From Lyngbya confervoides BDU141951 (lineage in GTDB: Bacteria; Cyanobacteriota; Cyanobacteriia; Thermosynechococcales; Thermosynechococcaceae): a stretch of 48,805 bases of DNA. Positions 1-11,785 of this stretch are shown one piece after another. The notes beneath the pieces are model-generated. The model searched no databases. It saw only the letters and a list, made by a program, of their open reading frames with translations, and was not told the DNA's origin. The position numbers were made by a program, and so were the translations under genes. Position 1 is the stretch's first letter. Each line of letters opens with the position of its first letter. The stretch lies in contig NZ_JTHE03000043.1 in NCBI RefSeq assembly GCF_000817775.3, forward strand, positions 1-48,805, written 5' to 3'.

Positions 1-52
1 GTAGACAGATGGTTTTATCGCCAGGAGTGCCCCGTTGCTTTCGTTGAGCCAT
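1..52 (-). CDS. Partial gene cut by the left edge, product unknown
   Basis: The minus strand has an ATG at 52 preceded by GGAGG at a normal ribosome-binding distance (complement of about 60-66). It opens a frame beginning MAQRKQRGTPGDKTICL that runs off the window without a stop. Only 17 residues are visible and they match no family I recognise. The good ribosome-binding site makes a real gene more likely than a chance frame. It is transcribed away from the truncated TetR gene at 141-536 and on the same strand, so the two may once have been neighbours under one control. Confidence 0.45.
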   Translation of the reverse strand, partial: MAQRKQRGTPGDKTICL

Positions 53-140
53 CGTACGAATCCTCCATAATGTCTACTTCTAGGATAGGAGAAGAGTAAA
101 GGGGGAGGCCGTTTATGAAGAAACACAAACTAAATTAGGA

Positions 141-536
141 TCAGGGATGTTCAGGGTCAACCAGCTCAACTGCAGAGTTGATGAAGGCACAGCCGCAAAA
201 GTCAGGCTGAGAGAACCATTTTTGGAGGGCGTCGAACATGGCGAGGAGGCGTTCTTGAGGGGCCGTTGCCAACGCTTCTACCCTATGCTGAAACCAGTCA
301 CGCCAGTTGTGGTCGCGCTGCTGCAGCCAGGCGGCAATCAGGGCGTCTTTGGATTTGAAGTGGTTGTACAACGACATTTTTGCCACACCCAACTCGGCGA
401 TAATGCGGTCAATGCCGACGTTTTGCACGCCCTTTTGATAAAACAAGGTGGACGCCGCCTGCATGATGCGATCGCGCCCGACGGCTTTGAAGTTCAAGTC
501 AACCAAACCTTTGGCAACTGTCCCAAATATATCCAA
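141..536 (-). pseudogene. TetR-family transcriptional regulator, C-terminally truncated
   Basis: The 131-residue frame carries a clear TetR N-terminal helix-turn-helix at about residues 22-70: R-x-R-I-M-Q-A-A, LFYQKG, then IDRII-AELGVAKMSLYNHFKSK and the DALI segment. Ligand-domain sequence follows (FCGCAFINSAVELVDPEHP) and then stops at TGA 141-143. Family members are usually about 190 residues, so roughly the last 60 are missing. The first codon shown is a TTG at 536; the frame remains open upstream to a stop near 624 with no ATG, and the first ATG (residue 25) lies inside the DNA-binding helices, so the true start is unclear. Both ends look damaged. The DNA-binding half could still fold; a regulator this short is probably non-functional. 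TetR identity is secure, decay is inferred. Confidence 0.7.
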
Positions 537-731
537 GCGCGGCAGTTCGAGCTCGCTGCTTTTGACCCCACTGCGGCCAGGCCTGTGGGTGCAGACTTTC
601 CGGACTCGGTTCAGCGGACTAAATGGAATTCACAACATCCAGCAACAAGCAGAGATTGAATGATTGATCCCTTCGGTCGCTCGTCGCTGCTCCGCACGTC
701 CTGCAACCTACACCCCAACCAAGCCTATCGG

Positions 732-857
732 CTATGGTTGGAGCACTGCGACGAATCTTGGCAGAATTTCGGAGTCTGCCCATGCTTGAGCTTCATCGAT
801 ACCTGCAGCACCGATCTCCAGAGCATAGGCGAGAGCTTGTGCCTTAGAGCTACTCAC
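732..857 (-). pseudogene. 41-codon ORF, remnant of an unknown small protein
   Basis: A GTG at 857 opens a 41-residue frame (VSSSKAQALAYALEIGAAG, then IDEAQAWADSEILPRF, ending VAVLQP) and stops at TAG 732-734. The composition is that of an alpha-helical protein and the string IDEAQAWADSEIL looks like real coding sequence rather than noise. No start with a good ribosome-binding site is visible and the tail after PRF looks random. I read it as the front part of a small gene that lost its 3' end. I do not recognise the family. The rest of 537-914 shows no other coding sequence. Confidence 0.4.
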
Positions 858-914
858 TCATGCACCCTCAACCGAAGTCCACGGGCGCGGGCACCGCAAG
901 GCGCCTGCGTGGCG

Positions 915-1331
915 TTAGGCATGATGCATTGAGATACGCGCAAGAAGCTCATAGACGCGCTGACCTTCCTCTTTCTTTCGTTCCTTTGCACGATGCAATG
1001 CAGTCAGGCCCATCCACCCCCTAATTGTTGGATCCGCGCCTGCATCAACTAGCAACTGCGCCATTTGTAACGAACACCTTGCTGCAATGTCCCCAAGGGG
1101 CGTGTTGCTAATTGTCTGCTCGTGGTAAGCGTTGGCGTTTGCTCCATGGGCTAAGAGATACCTTGCGACCTTGAAGTGCTCCTTCTCCGCTGCATAGTGA
1201 AGTGGCGTCTTACCGATTTCATCAAATGCGTCGACATCAAGGCCGGCCTTGACAAGGTGCTCGACACGCGCCAAGTCGCCGCTCTGAGCGGCAAAGTGCA
1301 ATTGCTCCTTCTGGTACCAATCGTCGTTCAC
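915..1331 (-). CDS. Ankyrin-repeat protein
   Basis: A 138-residue protein made almost wholly of about four ankyrin repeats. Visible consensus segments are LHFAAQSGDLARVEHLVKAG, KTPLHYAAEKEHFKVARYLL with AHGANAN, an NTPLGDIAARCSLQMAQLLV repeat with DAGADP, and GLTALHRAKERK. Ankyrin repeats form protein-protein docking surfaces; there is no enzyme domain or signal peptide, so it is probably a cytoplasmic adaptor with unknown partner. The start was placed at GTG 1331 (VNDDWYQKEQ) because the repeat array begins right after it; the frame can be extended to an ATG at 1376, but those 15 residues (Ser/Thr rich) look like leader noise. It lies alone among relics, and could be a recently acquired gene. 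Confidence 0.7.
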   Translation of the reverse strand: MNDDWYQKEQLHFAAQSGDLARVEHLVKAGLDVDAFDEIGKTPLHYAAEKEHFKVARYLLAHGANANAYHEQTISNTPLGDIAARCSLQMAQLLVDAGADPTIRGWMGLTALHRAKERKKEEGQRVYELLARISMHHA

Positions 1332-1538
1332 GGTGGTCGTCGTGCCTAAGGTGGTTTCTGCACAAGAATATACCACTCGTCCCCTTGATTTAGGTTATCT
1401 TGTTCCAAAGCAAAATTTTGGAGCCCATTCTTGAGTCAAGCTGTTTCCTCACATCAACTCCTGAACCCGGACCAAATCGCCGATATCGGCCCTTAAGTAA
1501 GCATGGACCAGGATCCCATGCTAAAGCTGAAATCCTTT

Positions 1539-1684
1539 CTATAGAGATGTGCATCCGGCCAGGGGCTAGCCCACTCCTACAGGAAAAGATAATGAATTTT
1601 GTTTGACGAGACGATGTAGCGAACCGGCCCGATGGCTTCCACCTGTTCAGCTAATCCCTCTGTCAGCGCGACTGGAGACCATGC
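1539..1684 (-). pseudogene. DUF4336 relic with in-frame stop
   Basis: Reading the minus strand from 1684 gives AWSPVALTEGLAEQVEAIG, then PVRYIVSSNKIHYLFL, a TAG stop at 1577-1579, and in the same frame EWASPWPDAHLY. This is the core of the DUF4336 family, in which the pattern is SP-L-T-L-V-LGPVRYIV-PNK-HH-FLGEWA-WPDARLY; the TAG sits where the family has Gly. Downstream (about 1400-1538) the frame degrades and I can no longer align it. No start is visible upstream. The family has a metallo-beta-lactamase-like fold and unknown function. An intact but distant member lies at 42236-43438. The rest of 1377-1760 holds nothing else I can identify. Confidence 0.65.
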
Positions 1685-1760
1685 CCAGACCGCTAGCGAT
1701 GTTTATTATAAAGTGGTCAGCTCTAGACATTATGGATGACTTTAATCGTTAGAGGAAGCT

Positions 1761-2867
1761 ATGAGCGAGTACCAATACTATGAATTTCAAACGGTGGATC
1801 GTTTGTTGACGACTAAGGAGCAAGCCGAACTTAAGCGGCTGTCAAGTCGCGCTCAAGTTAACGCCAGTCAAGCCGTTTTTGTCTATCACTATGGTGACTT
1901 TCGCGGTGACCCAGAAAGCATCCTAACCCAGTATTTTGACGCAATGTTTTACGTCGCCAATTGGGGCACCTGGCAATTAATCTTCCGATTTCCCAGGACT
2001 GCTGTCGATTCGCAATGGTTTGAGCCTTATGAAATCCCAGATTTTATCACCGTTTCAACATCGGCGAAGTCTCTCATTTTGAATATCAATATTCATCAAG
2101 AGGAATATGGCGGCTGGGCCGAGGGAGAAGGGTGGCTTTCACGTCTGATCTCCCTGCGGGAAGAATTGATGACCGGCGATCGCCGCCTGCTGTACTTAGC
2201 TTGGCTGCGCATTGCTCCCACCCTTACAGATCATATTGAAGAAGACCTGATTGAGCCTCCGGTGCCGCCGAATCTGGGTCAGCTATCCCCTGCACTTAAG
2301 GCTTTTATTGAGTGGGTCGAACTGGATCCCGATTGGGTCGATGCTGCAGCCCAAATCAGTGAGCAACAGAAAGTAAAAGCCAAACCCAATCTAGACCGCT
2401 ACTTAACCCAATTATCGAATGCGGAAAAAGATCAGTTTCTACTCAAACTTCTCCATCGAGAACCTCATGTTGATTTGGAATTGCTCAGTCGATTGCAGGA
2501 GTTAGCCGGAAAACCAGTCTCAAACTTAGAGGGGAAGCCAGGTCTGCGAGGCTTTTCTGAAATCGAGGCGATCGCACAGCAGCTCAAAACTCAACGCCAG
2601 CAAAAGCAAGCAACTATTGCTAAACGGAAACGCACTCAGTACCTTAAAGCGTTAGTATCTAAAGAGGAAGACCTCTGGAGGCAAATTTCAGCGCTAATTG
2701 AACTAAAGCAAGCGAGACCCTATGACGAAGCCACAATTCTGCTTAAAGACTTAAAGGATCTGGCCGAATCCCAAAATTCTTTGCCAAAGTTTAACAAACG
2801 ATTTGAAGCCCTCAAAGCAACTTACGGTAATCGTCCAGCCTTAATGAAACGCTTCAAAACTCTCTAA
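1761..2867 (+). CDS. Conserved hypothetical protein, 368 aa
   Basis: ATG at 1761 follows AGAGGAAGCT, a good ribosome-binding site. The 368-residue product starts MSEYQYYEFQTVDRLLT and has two parts. Residues 1-130 are rich in aromatic residues (FRGDPESIL, YFDAMFYVANWGTWQL) and look globular. The rest is helical and charged, with a Lys/Gln/Arg-rich stretch at about 270-300 (QQLKTQRQQKQATIAKRKR) that could form a coiled coil. I recall similar proteins encoded next to SWIM zinc-finger genes in cyanobacteria and other bacteria, but no SWIM gene is in this window. There are no signal peptide, membrane segments or catalytic motifs. It is intact in a region full of relics. Function unknown. Confidence 0.75.
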   Translation: MSEYQYYEFQTVDRLLTTKEQAELKRLSSRAQVNASQAVFVYHYGDFRGDPESILTQYFDAMFYVANWGTWQLIFRFPRTAVDSQWFEPYEIPDFITVSTSAKSLILNINIHQEEYGGWAEGEGWLSRLISLREELMTGDRRLLYLAWLRIAPTLTDHIEEDLIEPPVPPNLGQLSPALKAFIEWVELDPDWVDAAAQISEQQKVKAKPNLDRYLTQLSNAEKDQFLLKLLHREPHVDLELLSRLQELAGKPVSNLEGKPGLRGFSEIEAIAQQLKTQRQQKQATIAKRKRTQYLKALVSKEEDLWRQISALIELKQARPYDEATILLKDLKDLAESQNSLPKFNKRFEALKATYGNRPALMKRFKTL

Positions 2868-2885
2868 ATCCAAGGACTCCGCCGC

Positions 2886-3080
2886 CTAGGACCCCACGTC
2901 TTTGGCGATCGCGTTCAGTTCTTCTAAGCTCCATGCGCTCCATTCACCCATCTCCTTTGCCAACTGTTCAGCGACTGCTTCTCGAATAAATGCGGCTCGA
3001 TCCTCCATCGCCTTCAGTTGCTGGGTTATTGACTTGGAGAACCGTACAGTCAGTGGGGATCCCAATGGCTCTTTTTCCAT
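2886..3080 (-). CDS. Ribbon-helix-helix-like small protein
   Basis: From ATG 3080 the product is 64 residues: MEKEPLGSPLTVRFSKSITQ, then QLKAMEDRAAFIREAVAEQL and a short acidic tail. The layout beta strand (LTVRFSKSI), helix (TQQLKAMED), helix (RAAFIREAVAEQLAKEM) is the ribbon-helix-helix DNA-binding fold of the Arc/CopG type, common in antitoxins and small repressors. A longer frame reaches a TTG at 3164 (92 residues) with a basic leader; the ATG was preferred because the fold begins there, but its AAGG is only about 3 bases away. No toxin gene is adjacent: the next gene upstream on this strand is a transposase tail. It converges with the gene ending at 2867. Confidence 0.6.
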   Translation of the reverse strand: MEKEPLGSPLTVRFSKSITQQLKAMEDRAAFIREAVAEQLAKEMGEWSAWSLEELNAIAKDVGS

Positions 3081-3171
3081 CGCCTTCAAGGGTCCAGGTT
3101 TATAATTTCCCTGTCGTTTTTGCCGAGATTTTCTCTCAAAATCTTGTGTATTCTTACAGTTCAAGAAAAAT

Positions 3172-3417
3172 TCACTGTATCAGATGACGCAATTTCAACA
3201 TTTCAACTACCGAGATCTCTTTGCGAACCATCTCGGGTGTTTTCCCTGTCATTTCCATCTTAAGGATGGTTTTAATATGCTTCAGATTGACCTCTGTGAC
3301 TTGCCAACGGAGCTGATACAGTTCGGCTAATGCCTTCCTAGAGGGACAATTCTGGAGCGCTCTTGGATCTCCTGAAAAGATTGCGATGACTGCCGTTACC
3401 CTTGATCTATAACCCAT
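3172..3417 (-). pseudogene. IS4-family transposase C-terminal relic
   Basis: The 81-codon frame contains ALAELYQLRWQVTEVNLKHI, KTILKMEMTGKTPEMVRKEI. This is the distal part of an IS4-type DDE transposase around the catalytic Glu (the Y-x-x-R-W-Q-x-E-V-N-L-x-H-x-K pattern). Here the motif reads RWQVTEVNL, so there may be a one-residue insertion just before the Glu. After VRKEI the expected helical tail is replaced by unrelated sequence, and the front (RNase H-like fold with both Asp residues) is missing. No terminal inverted repeats or target duplication could be found. It marks an old insertion followed by deletion next to the urease genes. Confidence 0.7.
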
Positions 3418-3652
3418 AGCGACACTCAGCGATGCTCAGTTTGACCAGCTCTGTGCCGCAAATCCTGAAAAGTCTCACATAACAACCTTAGAGCGAGCGT
3501 GAAGCTTAACTTGTGCGACAAAGGAAAAAGTCCACAGGTTTATCCTCACCATCAAGGAATCCAAGGCGTTTTTTGAGGATTTTCAGACTCTCCCACTGGA
3601 GTTTATTGAGCATCCTGATGTCAGAAATAAAGCATGGGCGATCGCCTGTTAG
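3413..3652 (+). pseudogene. Relic ORF, weakly Uma2-like, with in-frame TGA
   Basis: After a TAA at 3410 the plus strand reads PIATLSDAQFDQLCAANPEK, SHITTLERA, then TGA at 3500-3502, and continues in the same frame for 49 residues (including KEKVHRFILTIKESKAFFED and PLEFIEHPDVRNKAWAIAC) to TAG 3650-3652. The first part resembles the N terminus of Uma2/DUF820 restriction-endonuclease-fold proteins (L-T/S-D-x-Q-F-x-x-L-C-x-x-N). The second part does not match that family to my eye. It has no good start codon. The remaining 3653-3810 holds only the ribosome-binding site of ureB. Confidence 0.35.
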
Positions 3653-3810
3653 TGAGGTCCTCGGGTACGACGTCCTCTGAATCATTCGGGCGTTGTGTCT
3701 GGGGCATGTCCCCGTGGGACCATTCAGGCCAATTAAAGAGTTTGGTTAAGGAATGCTCCAGGCTGGATATTAACCGCTAAAATACCGGCAGTTTTGCGGG
3801 AGTTGTGCCC

Positions 3811-4122
3811 ATGATTCCGGGACAGATGTGGATTGAGCCGGGCCAGATTCATTTGAATGCTGGCCGTGCTACGGCGGAGGTGGAGGTGGCGAACACCGGC
3901 GATCGCCCCATTCAAGTGGGATCTCATTTTCACTTTGCTGAAGTGAATGCAGCCCTCCAGTTTGACCGCGAGGCGGCCAGGGGCATGCGTCTGGATATTC
4001 CGGCAGGAACTGCGATTCGGTTTGAACCTGGGGACCAGCGGACAGTGCCCTTGGTGGCCCTGGCTGGAAGTCGAGAGGTGTACGGTTTCAATGGCCACGT
4101 GAACGGAGCCTTAGACGCATGA
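3811..4122 (+). CDS. ureB: Urease subunit beta
   Basis: The 103-residue product begins [20 protein letters not shown] and contains the family core [18 protein letters not shown] and ending [20 protein letters not shown]. The beta subunit is a structural part of the nickel urease complex (alpha-beta-gamma trimers) that hydrolyses urea to ammonia and carbamate in the cytoplasm. ATG 3811 was chosen because GGGAG at 3798-3802 lies 8 bases upstream; a GTG at 3805 is too close to it. The stop overlaps the ureC start in ATGA. No ureA lies upstream as would be usual for a ureABC order; instead there are relics of other genes. Confidence 0.95.
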   Translation: MIPGQMWIEPGQIHLNAGRATAEVEVANTGDRPIQVGSHFHFAEVNAALQFDREAARGMRLDIPAGTAIRFEPGDQRTVPLVALAGSREVYGFNGHVNGALDA

Positions 4123-5849
4123 GCTATCCCATGGACCGCCGGGCCTATGCCGAAACCTACGGCCCCACAGTGGGCGATCGCGTCCGTTTGGCGGATACGG
4201 ACCTGGTTATTGAAGTGGAGCAGGATCTGACCACCTACGGCGATGAGGTCAAGTTTGGCGGCGGCAAAGTAATCCGGGACGGCATGGGCCAGTCGCCCAT
4301 TGCCCAGGCAGACGGCGCCGTGGATACGGTGATCACCAATGCACTCATCTTGGACTGGTGGGGCATCATCAAGGCCGACATCGGGCTTCTCAACGGCAGA
4401 ATCGCCGCCATTGGCAAGGCAGGGAATCCCCATACCCAGGACAACGTCAATATCATCATTGGCCCCGGAACCGAGGCAATTGCTGGGGAGGGAATGATTC
4501 TCACCGCCGGAGGCATCGATTCCCATATTCACTTTATCTGTCCCCAGCAGATTGAGGTGGCCCTGGCCTCGGGGGTGACCACCATGATTGGGGGCGGCAC
4601 CGGACCTGCAGCAGGCACCAATGCCACCACCTGCACCCCGGGACCCTGGTATCTCTCCAGGATGCTGGAAGCCGCCGATGGGTTTCCCATTAATCTGGGC
4701 TTTCTGGGCAAGGGCAACAGTAGTCAGCCCCAAAGCTTAATCGAGCAGATCCAGGCGGGAGCCATGGGCCTCAAGCTGCACGAGGACTGGGGAACCACCC
4801 CTGCGGCCATTGACACCTGCCTATCGGTGGCGGAGGACTCTGATATTCAGGTGGCCATTCACACCGATACCCTCAATGAAGCAGGATTTGTGGAAGATAC
4901 CATCCGAGCCTTTAGAGATCGGGCCATTCATACCTATCACACAGAAGGGGCCGGAGGCGGACATGCTCCTGACATTATCAAGGTTTGCGGGCTGGCCAAT
5001 GTGTTGCCCTCCTCCACCAACCCCACCCGTCCCTACACAATGAATACCCTGGATGAGCATCTTGACATGCTCATGGTCTGTCATCATCTGGATCCGAACA
5101 TTCCAGAGGATGTTTCCTTTGCTGAGTCGCGAATCCGGCGAGAGACCATTGCCGCCGAAGATATCCTGCATGACCTGGGAGCCTTTAGCATGATTGCCTC
5201 GGATTCCCAAGCCATGGGGCGCGTGGGGGAGGTGATTGTGCGCACCTGGCAAACAGCCCACAAGATGAAGAGGCAGCGAGGGCATCTTTCGCCGCCGGGG
5301 ATGGCAAAAAGCCCTGCGGAAAGGAACAGCCGCAACGATAATTTTCGAGCCAAGCGCTATGTGGCAAAATACACGATTAACCCAGCGATTACCCACGGAA
5401 TTGCCCAGGAGGTGGGTTCGGTTGAGGTGGGAAAGCTGGCGGACCTTTGCCTCTGGCATCCGGCCTTTTTTGGCGTCAAGCCCCAGATGGTCATCAAGGG
5501 CGGCATGATTGTGATGGCCCAAATGGGGGATGCCAACGCCAGTATTCCCACACCCCAGCCGGTACACATGCGGCCGATGTTTGCCAGCTTTGGGGGGGCG
5601 ATCGCCGCGACGTCTCTTACCTTTATCTCCCAGGCAGCCCTGGAGTTGGGTGTGGGGGAGAGCTTTCAGAAGCAAGCGGTGGCGGTGTCCGGCACCCGCA
5701 CCATTGGGAAACAGGATCTAAAGCTGAACCAGGCCATGCCCCAGATGGAGGTGGATCCAGAAACCTATGAGGTCAGGGCCGACGGTGAGCTGCTCACCTG
5801 TGAACCGGCCCAGGTGTTGCCCATGGCCCAACGATATTTTTTATTTTGA
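4119..5849 (+). CDS. ureC: Urease subunit alpha
   Basis: Catalytic subunit of urease, 576 residues, full length. All active-site residues are visible, each two positions later than in the Klebsiella enzyme: His136 and His138 in SHIHF, the carbamylated Lys219 in GLKLHEDWG, His221, His248 ([11 protein letters not shown]), His274 ([12 protein letters not shown]), flap residues Cys321 and His322 (MVCHHLD), and Asp362 ([12 protein letters not shown]). Two Ni ions bound by these residues attack urea. It is translationally coupled to ureB. Function needs UreA plus the UreD/E/F/G maturation proteins, none of which is encoded in this window. The reading frame has no damage, so the enzyme is probably active with ureA elsewhere. 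Confidence 0.97.
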   Translation: MSYPMDRRAYAETYGPTVGDRVRLADTDLVIEVEQDLTTYGDEVKFGGGKVIRDGMGQSPIAQADGAVDTVITNALILDWWGIIKADIGLLNGRIAAIGKAGNPHTQDNVNIIIGPGTEAIAGEGMILTAGGIDSHIHFICPQQIEVALASGVTTMIGGGTGPAAGTNATTCTPGPWYLSRMLEAADGFPINLGFLGKGNSSQPQSLIEQIQAGAMGLKLHEDWGTTPAAIDTCLSVAEDSDIQVAIHTDTLNEAGFVEDTIRAFRDRAIHTYHTEGAGGGHAPDIIKVCGLANVLPSSTNPTRPYTMNTLDEHLDMLMVCHHLDPNIPEDVSFAESRIRRETIAAEDILHDLGAFSMIASDSQAMGRVGEVIVRTWQTAHKMKRQRGHLSPPGMAKSPAERNSRNDNFRAKRYVAKYTINPAITHGIAQEVGSVEVGKLADLCLWHPAFFGVKPQMVIKGGMIVMAQMGDANASIPTPQPVHMRPMFASFGGAIAATSLTFISQAALELGVGESFQKQAVAVSGTRTIGKQDLKLNQAMPQMEVDPETYEVRADGELLTCEPAQVLPMAQRYFLF

Positions 5850-5956
5850 CGGGCCGCTTGAAAGGGAGGCAGCGGGGAATTGCAGCCCTCCCCTGGACCC
5901 CAGTTAGCTCCTAGAATTGAGAGAGTGCTTCTAACTCCTTTCCACGAGGCAAGATC

Positions 5957-7372
5957 ATGCATATTCCGGCGCGATCGGGACCAGCCCCATGCACAGCTGT
6001 TGTCCTGGGGGGAAGCATTGCAGGACTTCTGGCTGCACGGGTTCTGGTGGAGTTCTGTGATCACGTCACCCTCCTGGAGCGCGATCGCGGATCCCTGGAC
6101 TCCGGGATGCGGCCTGGAGTGCCCCAAGCCCAGCATGTTCATGCATTGCTGATCAAGGGCCAGCATATTTTAGAAACCCTGTTTCCAGGACTGAGGCAGG
6201 AACTACTGCAGGCCGGAGGACACCAGCTAGACTGGATGCAAGATTGGCGCCTACTGAGTTTGTGGGGCTGGCTGGAACAGCATGAGTCGGACCTGATGGG
6301 GGTGTGCTGTAGCCGCCCACTGCTAGAGGCAACGCTTCGCCAGCGTCTATTGGCCTACGAAAACTTTCACCTGCGATCTGGTTGCACCGCCCAGGGACTC
6401 CGGATCCAGTCGCACAATCCCCGCGCCATCGCCGGGGTTGAATTTTCCCAGCGCTCAGACGCCGGCGCGCCCGCTGCGAGAGAATGGATGCCCGCCACCC
6501 TGGTGGTAGATGCCACGGGCCGTCATTCGAAGCTGCCCCAGTGGCTCAAAACCCTAGGCTATCCGGCCCCCCGGCAGACAAGGGTCAATTCCTTTCTGGG
6601 CTATGCCAGCCGCTGGTACCGAAGCCATCGCCCGCCCCAGGACTCGGCGGTGATTCTCACGGCAAAGCCGGGGGTTTCCAAGCGCGGGGGCGTGGTTTAT
6701 CCCATCGAGCACCAGCGCATCCTGGTAACCCTCTCGGGCATTGGGGGGGACCATCCACCCGCAGAGGAAGCGGGCTTTCTAGCCTTTGCTCACAGCCTGC
6801 GCGCTCCGGATATCTATGAGATTATCCAGGACTCTGACCCCCTGACGCCCATTACCTGCTATCGCCGCACTGAAAACCAGTGGCGTCACTACGAAGACCT
6901 GCGATCCTTTCCCGGAGGATTAGTGACCTTGGGAGATTCGGTGTGCTGCTTCAATCCGGTCTATGGCCAGGGCATGACCGCCGCTGCCCTGGGAGCCATG
7001 GTCCTATCCAGGGCCATGCAGGCCCTGCCATCGCCCCAGGATGTTCAGCATCCCAGCTTTTCTCGGCGCTTCCAGCGCCAGCTGGCCAGCGTTCTCCAGG
7101 CTCCCTGGCTGATGGCCACAGGAGAGGATTTCCGCTGGCCGGAAACCCAGGGACGCCGTCCCGGCAAACCCGTCCAGATCCTGCAGGCCTACTTTGATCG
7201 CGCCTTTGAGTCCTCCACCTGGGACCCGCAAATGCACGAAGCCTTCATTGAGGTAGTGCATCTGGCCCGATCTCCATGGGCACTCTTGACTCCCGCGCTG
7301 CTGTGGAAATCCCTGGGACCGCGAAGGAAAGCGGGTCCCCCGTGCAACCGTTCAGAATGCGATAAAATTTAA
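5957..7372 (+). CDS. FAD-dependent oxidoreductase / monooxygenase
   Basis: A 471-residue flavoprotein of the aromatic-hydroxylase/geranylgeranyl-reductase-like class. Residues 14-32 (AVVLGGSIAGLLAARVL) are the FAD ADP-binding fold with GGSIAG in place of GxGxxG; LLERDR follows as the ribose-binding acid. DATGRHSKLPQWL at about 180 and GDSVCCFNPVYGQGMTAAAL at about 325-345 are the typical second and third FAD motifs. No membrane segment. ATG 5957 follows GAGG at good spacing. It is separated by 28 bases from the polyamine synthase gene and may share its transcript. Substrate unknown; hydroxylase, halogenase-like and reductase activities are all possible. Confidence 0.8.
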   Translation: MHIPARSGPAPCTAVVLGGSIAGLLAARVLVEFCDHVTLLERDRGSLDSGMRPGVPQAQHVHALLIKGQHILETLFPGLRQELLQAGGHQLDWMQDWRLLSLWGWLEQHESDLMGVCCSRPLLEATLRQRLLAYENFHLRSGCTAQGLRIQSHNPRAIAGVEFSQRSDAGAPAAREWMPATLVVDATGRHSKLPQWLKTLGYPAPRQTRVNSFLGYASRWYRSHRPPQDSAVILTAKPGVSKRGGVVYPIEHQRILVTLSGIGGDHPPAEEAGFLAFAHSLRAPDIYEIIQDSDPLTPITCYRRTENQWRHYEDLRSFPGGLVTLGDSVCCFNPVYGQGMTAAALGAMVLSRAMQALPSPQDVQHPSFSRRFQRQLASVLQAPWLMATGEDFRWPETQGRRPGKPVQILQAYFDRAFESSTWDPQMHEAFIEVVHLARSPWALLTPALLWKSLGPRRKAGPPCNRSECDKI

Positions 7373-7400
7373 GGCTGTCCTTAGTATGCAGTGAATCGCC

Positions 7401-8347
7401 ATGCCCGGTGCCAACCTTGAGGCCGATCTTTGGCTAAACGAAGTCCTTACCCCCTACGATATTTATTCCCACGGCGCCAGCGCAATTCTGGCCTATCGGA
7501 AAACCCCCTATCAGGAGCTGTACATTATTGAATCGGGTTCCTATGGCAAGGGACTGATGCTCGATGGGAAATGGCAGTCCTCGACCAAGGATGAATTTAT
7601 CTATCACGAGGGCATTGTGCATCCGGCGCTGATTCTGCATCAGAGGCCTCAAAAAGTCTTGATTCTGGGGGGCGCGGAAGGGGCCTCTATTCGGGAAGTG
7701 CTGCGCTGGAAAAGCATTGAACGGGTGGTAATGGTGGATATTGATGGCGAAGTGGTCCAGGCCTGTCGCGAGTTGCTCCCGGAGATGCACCAAAATGCCT
7801 TTGACGATCCCCGCGTTGAGCTGATTATTGACGATGCGCAAAATTTCATTGCAACCACGCAGGAGAAATGGGATGCGGTCATTTCCGACCTCACCGATCC
7901 CATTGAACAGGGACCTGCCTATCCCCTGTTTACCCAAGAGCATTACCAGCAGATTCAAAAAATTCTCAGTCCCCGTGGGCTCTTGACGGTCCAGTCCGGG
8001 TCCATTATTCCCAGCGATTTACCCATCCATGCGCGCCTGGCCAAAACCCTGCAGTCGGTGTTTCCCTATACGCGATCTTGCATGGGGCAAGCCCCCAGCT
8101 ATGGGCTTCAGCTCTCCTACATTCTGGCCTCGAATACCGAGTTTCCCTACTATCCCAATCCTTCAGAGACGAACCGTATCTTGGCGGAGCAGACCACCGG
8201 CGGCCTGCGCTACCTGGATGGGGATTCCCTGTTGGGGTTAATGCAGACGCCCAAGCATGTGCGCGATGCGATCGCCCAAGAGTCAGAAATTTATACCCTG
8301 GCAGCACCGCCGAAGTTTCCCGGACGCGGCAATGTGCAGGAGGCCCC

Positions 8348-8351
<4 letters not shown>
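7401..8351 (+). CDS. Polyamine aminopropyltransferase, thermospermine-synthase-like
   Basis: The 316-residue enzyme belongs to the spermidine synthase family, which transfers an aminopropyl group from decarboxylated S-adenosylmethionine to a polyamine. Motifs: YHEGIVHP (residues 68-75), the nucleotide loop GGAEGASIREVLR (90-102), VDIDGEV (112-118), DDAQNFI (144-150) and SDLTDPIEQGPAYPLFT (162-178). The last motif is closer to thermospermine synthases (D-L-A-D-P-x-E-G-G-P) than to spermidine synthases (D-S-S-D-P), so the product may be thermospermine or another longer polyamine; this is inference from one motif. Its TGA overlaps the next ATG, implying coupled translation with the hydrolase. 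Confidence 0.85.
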
Positions 8352-11474
<3,123 letters not shown>

Positions 11475-11519
11475 CCCCCAAGCCTGGAATTGAGGCTACA
11501 TGGCCTTAGCTCGCATAGG

Positions 11520-11570
11520 ATCAGGCTTTATCGCATCAGGCTATATAAAATCAGGCCATAAACATCAGGC
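11520..11570. repeat. Four ATCAGGC repeats with 15-base period
   Basis: ATCAGGC occurs at 11520, 11535, 11550 and 11564, so with spacing 15, 15 and 14. It lies 46 bases after the ligA stop in the ligA to 11786 gap of about 310 bases. The remainder of that gap shows no gene or terminator that I can support. Confidence 0.75.
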
Positions 11571-11785
11571 TGCATCGCCGCGAAGATTGCCCCTGACCTT
11601 CCCCGACCTCAGCGGCGGCGGGTTGAGTTGCCCCAGCTTAGGGAGACTAGGGCGGCGATTTGTTGTTTACGCTACCTCATTCCCCGCTGCAGTCATGGCA
11701 TAGTGAAGCCTGGTCCACCCTTTGGGCCTTGGGACTGAAGCACAACTGCCAACTTTTATCCTGTGGTTTGTTTGGGGATTAAACC

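Noticed and set aside
147-659. Plus-strand 170-codon frame opposite the TetR relic
   Set aside because: The minus strand shows a clear TetR helix-turn-helix; the plus frame has no family resemblance or ribosome-binding site.
660-932. Plus-strand 90-codon frame
   Set aside because: Composition is random, and the minus strand over 732-857 has a better coding pattern.
1400-1606. Plus-strand 68-codon frame
   Set aside because: It overlaps the DUF4336 relic on the other strand and shows no coding features of its own.
3930-5675. Long minus-strand frames opposite ureB-ureC
   Set aside because: They lie antisense to well-conserved urease genes, with translated composition rich in Gly, Pro and His, as expected for shadow frames.
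8078-8347. Upstream extension of the alpha/beta hydrolase
   Set aside because: It lies inside the aminopropyltransferase gene; the ATG 8348 in the ATGA overlap gives the normal length.
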